Positions 53,034-59,643 of a DNA stretch of 64,000 nt are shown here, piece after piece. The notes below the pieces were generated by a model that did not search any database, was not told the DNA's origin, and was given only the letters and a program-made list of their open reading frames with translations. The DNA lies in the IMG/VR virus record IMGVR_UViG_3300023284_001411, positions 1 to 64,000 of that record, one strand, 5' to 3'. Origin of the DNA: a virus. The first letter of the stretch is position 1, and each line of letters opens with the position of its first letter. Position numbers and translations under genes: made by a program.

Positions 53034-53539
53034 TCCAGGTCATCCCTTGTCCGTTCCCATTGGTAGGACCTCAAAAACTGTTGACATGGTTCTGGGAGTT
53101 GGATCCTTTTAAGTGAGGTTATAACCTCTTCTCTTTTGAGTTCCGCGATTTTATTTCCCATCGCGATCTGATCGTCAGTCCACATGAGGAATTCTATTTC
53201 GTCAAGAGCTTTAAGCCATCCTTCTTTGTCTGTGCCTGGTTGATGGATGCCGGTTTTTTGTTCGACATACTTCTCAGCCTTGATTATGGTGCTTCGCAGT
53301 TCCGGTACTATTCGTTTAATAATAGACGGGGTGTCTCCCGTCCAACGCTCAAACAGGTCATGTCGAAGAATAGCGCTGTAAAGCTTTTTTGGTGGATCAG
53401 GATGTAGTTCTTCAAGCAAGATCAACATGTGAAAAGAGTGTTGGGCCACGTCGTACGATCCATGGTGCGGGAAGCAATGGCATCGTTGCGTTGTACCGCC
53501 CTCTCTCATGCGGATGATCTTTGTTACTTGGTCTTCCAT
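53030..53539 (-). CDS. HD-domain nucleotidase (DatZ/YfbR-like)
   Basis: 169 aa. GGTTQRCHCFPHHGSYDVAQ and HS (His34), ILRHDLFERWTGDTPS (His60-Asp61, Glu64) and the late KALDEIEFLMW (Asp113) give the H...HD...D metal site of HD-type dNTP hydrolases. Length fits phage DatZ-like dATPases and YfbR 5'-nucleotidases; the R-x-H ... H-S opening favours the former. Lying beside DUF5664 and PolA genes suggests dNTP-pool editing. No PurZ gene is visible in this window. Confidence 0.75.
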   Translation of the reverse strand: MEDQVTKIIRMREGGTTQRCHCFPHHGSYDVAQHSFHMLILLEELHPDPPKKLYSAILRHDLFERWTGDTPSIIKRIVPELRSTIIKAEKYVEQKTGIHQPGTDKEGWLKALDEIEFLMWTDDQIAMGNKIAELKREEVITSLKRIQLPEPCQQFLRSYQWERTRDDLE

Positions 53540-53772
53540 GGATCGTACTCTCTTTCTTTGCCGTCTTTTCGGTGTTCGTAGATCTCAGACTTCTCCATCA
53601 TCGTCGCACAGATGGCGCCGTCCCAGTAAGTAAGCGCCCTACAGATGACCTCCTCCGGGTCGGGGATCCCGAGGTAGCTCTGGAGAAACTCAAGCCGATC
53701 AAGGATCTTCTTGGGCATCAGGTACTTTCGGGATCTCCGCCGCGGTGCAACAGGGATTTTTCTTTCAGACAC
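53524..53772 (-). CDS. Ribbon-helix-helix-type small regulator
   Basis: 82 aa from a GTG (53772) that overlaps the lipoprotein stop. VAPRRRSRKYLMPKKILDRL could form the strand and first helix, and EFLQSYLGIPDPEEVICRAL the second helix, of a MetJ/Arc-like fold. Basic N-terminus, charged C-terminus (KDGKEREYDPWKTK). Probable DNA-binding regulator; operator unknown. Confidence 0.5.
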   Translation of the reverse strand: MSERKIPVAPRRRSRKYLMPKKILDRLEFLQSYLGIPDPEEVICRALTYWDGAICATMMEKSEIYEHRKDGKEREYDPWKTK

Positions 53773-54103
53773 CGCCGTTGACGACCTTTTTTGCCACTCG
53801 CTCAGCCACCAGATCCATTTTCTTATCTTCCAGGGCATCGCGCCGTAACTTGAGTTTACGTCCGCCCAGGTAGGCATTTTGTATACCCATGAGAGCAAGC
53901 ATAATAGCCTGGCCGTAAGGGCCGGTGAAAGGGGCCGCGGCCCCGCCGACAATCTCGGCCCGGGATTTACCATCGGGATCGGCGGCTGTCTCGGTCCCTG
54001 GCCGAGTGAGGAAGAGGTAGTCCAGCGGCGCGCACGCATCGAGGGTGAGGGCGAGCGCCCCGAGAAGGAGCAGTGAGGCGAGAAAGTTTGTGGAAGGTTT
54101 CAA
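53765..54103 (-). CDS. Small lipoprotein
   Basis: 112 aa with a TTG start at 54103 (CGGAGGAATACCA upstream) that shares TTGA with the preceding stop. Signal peptide LKPSTNFLASLLLLGALALT ending LDACAP gives a lipidated Cys. A second hydrophobic stretch (PYGQAIMLALMGIQNAYLGG) and a charged C-terminal helix follow. Might be an outer-membrane spanin or exclusion factor; no partner is recognised. Confidence 0.6.
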   Translation of the reverse strand: MKPSTNFLASLLLLGALALTLDACAPLDYLFLTRPGTETAADPDGKSRAEIVGGAAAPFTGPYGQAIMLALMGIQNAYLGGRKLKLRRDALEDKKMDLVAERVAKKVVNGGV

Positions 54104-54570
54104 TGGTATTCCTCCGTGTGAATGTGAATATGGCCGTTGGGGTCCTCCCGCAGGCCGAAGCCGACGTAATCCCAAATCAGATACAGCTGCCCATATGTCT
54201 CCTGGTAGGTGCCTTTGGTGGTGACCGCTTGGCACTCCTCGAACGTCGCCCCCTCCGGGCGGGTCAGGAGCGTGATTATTTTGTCGCGGATAGTGCCCTT
54301 TCGCCATTGTACGATCCGCCCGCGGTAGGGCCGATTGAACTTCACTTTCCTTTCCGTGGGCGGCGGCGGTGAAAACCTGTCCTTGAGTACATCCCGGACA
54401 AGTCTTTCCGCTCTCTGGCGGCTATCAAATACCTCCCACTCAATCTTATCTTCGGTGAGTTCGAAATACAGCGCCGCGAGCTGCGGCAAAGTATACGCGC
54501 CCAGCATTTCCATGTAGACCCGACCGACCGACACGGTTTCAACAAAATTGTTTTCTTTTTCAGAGCACAT
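54100..54570 (-). CDS. Hypothetical winged-helix-type protein
   Basis: 156 aa. The C-terminal ~60 residues (RDKIITLLTRPEGATFEECQ, YGQLYLIWDYVGFGLREDPN) have the helix-helix-wing layout of DUF3489-like DNA-binding domains. The N-terminal half is helical (AYTLPQLAALYFELTEDKIE). Start ATG is 14 nt after a terminator. Unknown target. Confidence 0.55.
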   Translation of the reverse strand: MCSEKENNFVETVSVGRVYMEMLGAYTLPQLAALYFELTEDKIEWEVFDSRQRAERLVRDVLKDRFSPPPPTERKVKFNRPYRGRIVQWRKGTIRDKIITLLTRPEGATFEECQAVTTKGTYQETYGQLYLIWDYVGFGLREDPNGHIHIHTEEYH

Positions 54571-54583
54571 GTTTCATCCTAAG

Positions 54584-54610
54584 AAAAACCCGGGGTGCAA
54601 GCACCCCGGG
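54584..54610 (-). terminator. Rho-independent terminator
   Basis: Minus strand CCCGGGGTGC-TT-GCACCCCGGG followed by TTTTT. Perfect 10-bp stem. It ends the transcript carrying the SSB-like and coiled-coil genes. Confidence 0.9.
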
Positions 54611-54628
54611 CTAAGGAGAAAAGGAAAT

Positions 54629-55456
54629 TCAGAAGGCTCCTCCTCCGTCGCCTTCTGAGGCCCCGCCTTCGTCTTGCTTGGTCACGTCGGCCTTGGCCGT
54701 CCCGGCCTCGACCATTCTGGACAGCTCCTTCGCTGCCAAGAACCGGGCGTCGGTGGGAGCAAGCATACTCGCCAAGATCCGATCGTGGACCTTCATCGTT
54801 GAGTCACCGCCCGTGGGGGTAACGACGAAGTTGTAGTACGTCCCCTTCTTGCCCGTCTCCCGAACGGTCGTAAGATTGACCGGGTGGGCGTAGAGCGGGG
54901 GCCGACGCTTGGTGTCGCCTGCGAGAACGGTGATCTTGTTCAAGGCCGTTCGCCAGGCGCGGTAGACCTTCAGCTTCGAAGACGTGAAGGAGATGGCGGC
55001 CGGTTCGACGGGCTCGGCCTCTTCACAAATGAACCCGTAGACGGTGATCGTCTCGACGATGTCGTTGTTCGTCTCTGGATTCTTCAGTAGTCCGAACTTG
55101 GTCGCCGTCCGCAGGCGCAGGATGAGATCAGACTCCGGGTCGTGGACGCCGACGAAGCCGCCGCCGCTGGTCCGCGGGATCCACTCGATGAAGGACTTGA
55201 CCCGAAAAGCCGGGACAAAGAGGAGCTTGTTCGTTCGGTCCTTGCTGACCGAGTTGATGATCTCCCCGGCCTTCGCGCCGTCGATGGCCTTTCCGTCCGC
55301 CCCGGTGATCTCGGGGGAGAGGTCCTGCAGGATGTTGACCCAAGGAATCAGGAGCTCGTCGCTGCTCTGATCCTGGAAGCCCTGCTCGAAGTCGTCACCG
55401 TAGTCGAACTTCTCGAGCTCAAGCTTCTCACGTTTTGTCAATGCCTTCGTCTCCAT
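54629..55456 (-). CDS. Putative single-strand DNA-binding-type protein
   Basis: 275 aa. The centre is beta-rich (RTNKLLFVPAFRVKSFIEWI, DIVETITVYGFICEEAEPVE, GTYYNFVVTPTGGDSTMKVH). The last ~25 residues are acidic, Gly-rich and end in GDGGGAF, a tail like those of SSBs such as T7 gp2.5 that recruit replication partners. Close to helicase and exonuclease genes. The SSB role is inferred from tail, size and context. Confidence 0.5.
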   Translation of the reverse strand: METKALTKREKLELEKFDYGDDFEQGFQDQSSDELLIPWVNILQDLSPEITGADGKAIDGAKAGEIINSVSKDRTNKLLFVPAFRVKSFIEWIPRTSGGGFVGVHDPESDLILRLRTATKFGLLKNPETNNDIVETITVYGFICEEAEPVEPAAISFTSSKLKVYRAWRTALNKITVLAGDTKRRPPLYAHPVNLTTVRETGKKGTYYNFVVTPTGGDSTMKVHDRILASMLAPTDARFLAAKELSRMVEAGTAKADVTKQDEGGASEGDGGGAF

Positions 55457-55468
55457 AGTTCTATGGTC

Positions 55469-56002
55469 CTATTCTTCTGTGACCTTGGCAAAGGTCCGAT
55501 GGAAAACACTAAAACATGGAGGGAGTTCCTCCCCCTCCTCCAGAATCATCTTCCGCACCCAGGCAGCCATCGTCGAATGATGTACCTCCTTTTCCTGTTT
55601 GACGCCTGGGTATTTGCCTCGGAGAGAGTCGAGGAGTTGTATAACCTCGACCTCTTGCTCCCGGTTGAACGCTACCACCACTTGCCGCTTGATCATGCCG
55701 CCGTAGCCGTTCTTCTCGAGCCACTCATGGGCTTCGGGGCGATCGGCCTTGGTCACGCTGCCTTTGACGTCCTCGGTCAAGGTCACTTCGAAGCTTCCGA
55801 CAGTAACTCTATTATGACCAAGTTCGCTCATGAGCTCGGGGAGATGGGTCTCCTCGATTGCGGCGACCTCTTTCTCCATCTTCTTGAATTGAAACTCCGC
55901 TGCCGCAAGCTCCTTTCGCTTGTCGCGGAGGTGACGGACCATGTTAATCAACTTGGCCATCTGCTCCGGCAAAACCTTCTCGAAGTCGTCTCCGTAATCC
56001 AT
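55469..56002 (-). CDS. Conserved phage protein with N-terminal coiled coil
   Basis: 177 aa. A coiled coil (residues ~10-60, AKLINMVRHLRDKRKELAAA) precedes a conserved-looking core: LPELMSELGHNRVTVGSFEV, AHEWLEKNGYGGMIKRQVVV, and HHSTMAAWVRKMILEEGEEL. This protein is widespread in lytic phages beside replication genes, and I do not know its biochemical role. It is preceded by the GTGGTAGGATAG element. Confidence 0.65.
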   Translation of the reverse strand: MDYGDDFEKVLPEQMAKLINMVRHLRDKRKELAAAEFQFKKMEKEVAAIEETHLPELMSELGHNRVTVGSFEVTLTEDVKGSVTKADRPEAHEWLEKNGYGGMIKRQVVVAFNREQEVEVIQLLDSLRGKYPGVKQEKEVHHSTMAAWVRKMILEEGEELPPCFSVFHRTFAKVTEE

Positions 56003-56026
56003 CCTGTTCTCCTTTGAGTGAGAGTC

Positions 56027-56038
56027 TATCCTACCACG
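56027..56038 (-). promoter_or_regulatory. GTGGTAGGATAG motif (putative -10)
   Basis: Second copy of the motif, 25 nt before the ATG at 56002 and just after the helicase stop. TTCGAG is 17 nt upstream as a weak -35. Confidence 0.5.
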
Positions 56039-56039
56039 A

Positions 56040-57527
56040 TCAAAGCCATTCTCGAAGCTTATCTTTTGTAATTGTCGAAGCGAGCGTGCGCTTCTCGCGG
56101 AGCGAGTCGATGATGTGGGAGTCCACGGTGTTGATGCCGCAGAGGTCGATGTAGAGGACCGAGTTCGTCTGCCCGATGCGGTGGGCGCGGTCCTCGGACT
56201 GTAGGCGATGCTCGAAATTGAAGCTGTTGGAATAGTAGATCACGGTCTTCGCCCGGTGGAGTGTTAGGCCGACGCCCGCAGCCGCGGGGTTGCCCACAAA
56301 GAAGCGGACGTCTCCATCCTGGAACCGGTTCCGGGCGATCTGGCGCTCGCGGTCGTTGACCTTTCCGTCGAAGCGTACGGCGTGCGCCCCAAGCTCCGCA
56401 CAGATCTGGTTGATGTCCTCGCGGAACCGCGCCCAAATGATAGCCGAGCCGTCGACGTCGGTGAGGGTGTCCAGGAGGAGCTTTAGCCGGGGGTTCTCCG
56501 GGAGCCGTTGTAACTTGTGTTTGTCGTCGACGACATAGCCGCATGTCAGCTGCTGCAGCCGCAGGAGTCGCGTAATCACAAGCGGCGCCGTAATGAGCTC
56601 TCCGGAATCCAGGAAGGTCATGAAGTCGCGGATGAGGTCCTCATAGATCTTCCTCTGCTGCGATGAGAGGTCGAAGTACCGCTTTGTGTATAGCTTGGGC
56701 GGAAGGTCAAGGACATCCTCTTTTAGGACGCGAGTCGTGTGCTCGGCCACGGTGTCCGACAGAATCTCAAGGTTCTTGTATTCCACGAGGTCCGGGAAGC
56801 GCCTCTCATTAGACCTACCCTCGTTTGCCACTCGTGTCACCCAGACCCCGAAGAAGGTCTTGAAGGCGAAGAAGTCCCCGAAGCCGCGGTCCTTCCAGAA
56901 TCGCTCGTCGAGGAACTTCATTTGGGAGTAGATATCGAAGGGGCTGTTCGTGATCGGCGTCCCAGAGAGGATTCTCTTGTAGGTCGCTCGGCGCCCAGAC
57001 GCGACCACGGAGATGGTCCGCTTGGCCTTGGGGCTCTTGATCCGCTGCGACTCGTCGAGGACGTAAAAGGTGTTCCGCTCATGGAGGAACTTCTCCGCAA
57101 ACTGCCGTCCCTTCTTGGTCATGAAGGCGTCGTAACTCATCGTGACGATCGGGAACCCCCGGTAGGCCAGGACCTCCTCGCAGGCTTGCTTATGCCACTT
57201 GGTCAAGGCTCGCTTCGACTGGTAGACGTGGACCTTGATGGGGACGTCCTCGGGCATATGGGCCGGGATCTCGTCCGTGGCCCAGTTTACCTGAACGCCG
57301 TTTGGCGCCAGGACCAGGAGCCCGTCGGCCTTCTGCGCCCGCCAGAGGTGGGCGGCCGTGTCGAGGATGAGCTTCGTTTTCCCCGTGCCCTGCTCCCAGA
57401 GGATGCCGCGGACCTCGCGATCCTTGCTAATCATCCACTCCGTGGCCTGATGCTCCAGGGGATCTGTCTTGAATGTTAGTGCTGTTGCGACGGTGAACTC
57501 ATCCCAACCAAGATCGGATTTTGTCAT
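56040..57527 (-). CDS. SNF2-family DNA helicase
   Basis: 495 aa from ATG 57527, chosen for GGGG six nt upstream; ATG 57539 is an alternative. Walker A WEQGTGKTKL (GTGKT 47-51), motif II VLDESQRIKS (DESQ 158-161), motif III SGTP (188-191), motif V and motif VI SEDRAHRIGQT (444-454). This is the SNF2/RapA branch with Gln-x-Q in motif VI. Probably drives or remodels replication intermediates. Its leader contains a terminator, see 57540-57571. Confidence 0.9.
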   Translation of the reverse strand: MTKSDLGWDEFTVATALTFKTDPLEHQATEWMISKDREVRGILWEQGTGKTKLILDTAAHLWRAQKADGLLVLAPNGVQVNWATDEIPAHMPEDVPIKVHVYQSKRALTKWHKQACEEVLAYRGFPIVTMSYDAFMTKKGRQFAEKFLHERNTFYVLDESQRIKSPKAKRTISVVASGRRATYKRILSGTPITNSPFDIYSQMKFLDERFWKDRGFGDFFAFKTFFGVWVTRVANEGRSNERRFPDLVEYKNLEILSDTVAEHTTRVLKEDVLDLPPKLYTKRYFDLSSQQRKIYEDLIRDFMTFLDSGELITAPLVITRLLRLQQLTCGYVVDDKHKLQRLPENPRLKLLLDTLTDVDGSAIIWARFREDINQICAELGAHAVRFDGKVNDRERQIARNRFQDGDVRFFVGNPAAAGVGLTLHRAKTVIYYSNSFNFEHRLQSEDRAHRIGQTNSVLYIDLCGINTVDSHIIDSLREKRTLASTITKDKLREWL

Positions 57528-57539
57528 GTGGTTCCCCAT

Positions 57540-57571
57540 AAAAACAGCCCAGGACCAAGGTCCCAGGCTGT
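57540..57571 (-). terminator. Terminator/attenuator in the helicase leader
   Basis: Minus strand ACAGCC..GGACC-TT-GGTCC..GGCTGT followed by TTTTT, immediately before the helicase start. A TATAAT box lies about 30 nt upstream (57602-57607), so a transcript from it would meet the stem before the helicase. It may simply end the previous operon. Confidence 0.65.
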
Positions 57572-57620
57572 CAAAGGAGGGAAGGAATTCAAATCCCTCC
57601 TATTATAACCAGCCTGGGGG

Positions 57621-57911
57621 TTAGAAGGCGCTTGGAGTTTCAGTTTTTCCCCCGCCGCTGCCGATTTTGCCTTGCACTATACAAAGTTCACGGTAGGCTG
57701 CCTGTAGAACAAGAATCAGGGCCGGGATCTCGCGATCCGAAAAAGACGTCGTGCTTTCCCATTTGCCGGTAGCAGGGTTCTTGTAGCTCTTGCTGGCCTT
57801 GAAGTTGTACCAAGGATGCTTGGTCTTCTCGTTTATATGGGTCCAGACCGAAACCTGGACCGGCCATGCCTCGAGCTTGAAATCGGGCGGTCGCTGCCTT
57901 TCACTCATCAT
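57621..57911 (-). CDS. Small conserved protein of mobile elements
   Basis: 96 aa from ATG 57911. VSVWTHINEKTKHPWYNFKA, then SKSYKNPATGKWESTTSFSD and REIPALILVLQAAYRELCIV: the pattern S-Y-K-x-x-x-G-x-W-x-x-T-x-x-F-x-x-x-[DE]-[LI] is common in small plasmid and phage proteins of unknown role, sometimes near single-strand-binding genes. Possibly a small OB/PC4-like DNA-binding protein. Confidence 0.6.
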   Translation of the reverse strand: MMSERQRPPDFKLEAWPVQVSVWTHINEKTKHPWYNFKASKSYKNPATGKWESTTSFSDREIPALILVLQAAYRELCIVQGKIGSGGGKTETPSAF

Positions 57912-57937
57912 ATTCCTCCTATGAGATTGTAAAGAGT

Positions 57938-57949
57938 CTATCCTACCAC
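57938..57949 (-). promoter_or_regulatory. GTGGTAGGATAG motif (putative -10)
   Basis: Third copy, 27 nt before the ATG at 57911, immediately after the phosphoesterase stop. -35 poor (TAGGAC at 17 nt). Confidence 0.45.
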
Positions 57950-59302
57950 TTACTTCGAGGCGGTCCTAACTCTTTCTTCATCCTTTGCCCAAACTACATG
58001 GCTCCCGCGGATGCCCGTGCGGTCGTAGCGGCAAGCTTCAACGGACTTGATGGGGTGGCCGAGCCATCCGTTTTTGTAGTGGTAGGCATCGGTCGCGCAG
58101 AGGCAGGGGTTCATCCGGATGATCAGTTCGTTTGTTGACATGAGTCCTTGAACCCACTTCTCATCCTTGCGATGTTTGTGACCGATCTGGAGTTCGCGGT
58201 AGGTGGCGTCGTCCCATTTCCCGCGGGTCTCCCGGGAGAACGTCGAGAAGGTGTTGGTGAGCTTGAGATCCTTCCCGTGCTCCCAGCCCAGGAGTGTGCC
58301 TCCGAAGCTGGCGTATTTGCGGGAGGTCGCGTCCATATCAAACGTTACGCGGGGGTCGTTGAGAAAACGTTGGTTGAGGGCGGAGATGATTCCGTAGCTG
58401 GACGAGGGGTCGTGATTTCCGGGGACGTAGAACGCCCGCACGTCGTCGGTTAGCTCGAGCGCCCGGTTGATCATGTGCGCCAGGCAGTTTAGGCCGGTCT
58501 CATATACCTTCTGGTAGCGCGAGTCGGAGTCAAGGGGCGCGGTCTCCTGCGCGGTCATCTTCCGGACGGAGTCGTAGTGCATGTAATCGTTGCCGATCGG
58601 CATCCAGATCCTGTCGATGGGGTAAAGGGAAAGCTCTTCCACCATATCATCAATAGAATTCATGACGCGATGCTTCGCGATGTGGACGTCGTAGTCGTTA
58701 CCGGTCTCCCCGCGCCATGCGTACATCCCGATGTGGACATCCCAAAGGCCCCAGCTCACGGCGTAGCCTCCGTCTTTCTTCGTCTTTTTCCGCCCGAGCT
58801 TCAGCTTCGGCAAGGGCCTGACGTTCTGACTGCCGAACTCAATGATGGCTCTTGCCAGAGGGTCAGAAACGGCCCGGGTAAACCCTACTCCGGAGGCGAA
58901 GAACTGGACCTTCTTGTTAGACGCGAGCTTCTGTCCCGTCTTCTCATCTATGATGTCTACACGGTGAGTTCCCTGCCAGGTTTTTAGCTTGCCGCTGCTG
59001 AGTACCCACTTTCTCAGGTCGACTTTCGCCAGGCTCGCCAGCTCTTCACCATTTAGCGGGCGATCCATTTTCAGGATGTCCACAGTTCCATCGATATCCA
59101 GCTTATCTATGATCTGGTTGACAGGCTGATCAGGCGGTGGGCCACATTTCTCGGTTCCGACCTGCTCGATCTTTTTCAGCGCTCGATGGATGGTTGAGCC
59201 GTTGACACCGATCTTATCCCCAATCTCCCGCGCAGTCCAGCCTTGGCGGTGTAGCTCAATTGCTTCGCGGATTTGGTCCGCGGTTAGCTTTTGCAGCCCC
59301 AT
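57950..59302 (-). CDS. HTH plus calcineurin-like metallophosphoesterase
   Basis: 450 aa. Residues 5-45 form a resolvase-type HTH (TADQIREAIELHRQGWTARE, IGVNGSTIHRALKK). The phosphoesterase core follows: GLWDVHIGMY (Asp188, His190), GNDY (237-240), VPGNHD (293-298), GWEHG (339-343) and IGHKH (373-377), the five metal-binding motifs in order. Related phage proteins are SbcD-like nucleases or phosphatases. The fused HTH suggests DNA targeting. Stop abuts the GTGGTAGGATAG motif. Confidence 0.85.
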   Translation of the reverse strand: MGLQKLTADQIREAIELHRQGWTAREIGDKIGVNGSTIHRALKKIEQVGTEKCGPPPDQPVNQIIDKLDIDGTVDILKMDRPLNGEELASLAKVDLRKWVLSSGKLKTWQGTHRVDIIDEKTGQKLASNKKVQFFASGVGFTRAVSDPLARAIIEFGSQNVRPLPKLKLGRKKTKKDGGYAVSWGLWDVHIGMYAWRGETGNDYDVHIAKHRVMNSIDDMVEELSLYPIDRIWMPIGNDYMHYDSVRKMTAQETAPLDSDSRYQKVYETGLNCLAHMINRALELTDDVRAFYVPGNHDPSSSYGIISALNQRFLNDPRVTFDMDATSRKYASFGGTLLGWEHGKDLKLTNTFSTFSRETRGKWDDATYRELQIGHKHRKDEKWVQGLMSTNELIIRMNPCLCATDAYHYKNGWLGHPIKSVEACRYDRTGIRGSHVVWAKDEERVRTASK

Positions 59303-59316
59303 CCTTTCCTCCTCAG

Positions 59317-59619
59317 TTAGTCGTCTTTGTCAAGTAGGGCGTCCACTTTCGTCACGAGAACCCGTTGCTCGATGATGAGCTCTTGCTGGGCCATGAGCAT
59401 TCGGCCCACGGCCTTCTCGAGTTTCCCCACGCTCTCGGCGTTGCTCTTAATGGCTGCCGTCGTTTCGCCGCGTTCCATGATCCATGGTGAGCGTGTCTTA
59501 ACGTGCTCCATCAGTTCGGGTCGAGTGACCTTGTCCTGGCCGAAGACCATCCAGCTGGCCGCGCCGGTCAAAAGAATAGAGGTGAGAGCGGCGACCAATA
59601 TTTTGAGTAGGTCTTTCAT
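59317..59619 (-). CDS. Small membrane protein with helical domain
   Basis: 100 aa. MKDLLKILVAALTSILLTGA anchors the protein; residues 30-95 are helical with heptad-like hydrophobics (VGKLEKAVGRMLMAQQELII). N-in anchor plus periplasmic coiled coil resembles an inner-membrane spanin or a pinholin-type factor. Start is only 9 nt after a GTGGTATGATAG -10-like element, so the mRNA may be nearly leaderless. Confidence 0.6.
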   Translation of the reverse strand: MKDLLKILVAALTSILLTGAASWMVFGQDKVTRPELMEHVKTRSPWIMERGETTAAIKSNAESVGKLEKAVGRMLMAQQELIIEQRVLVTKVDALLDKDD

Positions 59620-59627
59620 GCCACGTT

Positions 59628-59640
59628 CCTATCATACCAC
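59628..59640 (-). promoter_or_regulatory. GTGGTATGATAGG motif (putative -10)
   Basis: Fourth copy, in the gap between the tail-tip stop (59644) and the membrane-protein start. If it is a -10, transcription would begin at or near the ATG. Confidence 0.45.
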
Positions 59641-59643
59641 CGA

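Noticed and set aside
44745-53539. PurZ for 2-aminoadenine synthesis
   Set aside because: No protein in the window has the adenylosuccinate synthetase phosphate loop (G-D-E-G-K-G). The HD/DUF5664 enzymes alone do not prove Z-DNA.
53765-54307. 180-aa version of the lipoprotein gene
   Set aside because: The extra N-terminus is the antisense-like frame of the upstream gene. The TTG at 54103 has GGAGG at the right distance and begins a proper lipoprotein signal.
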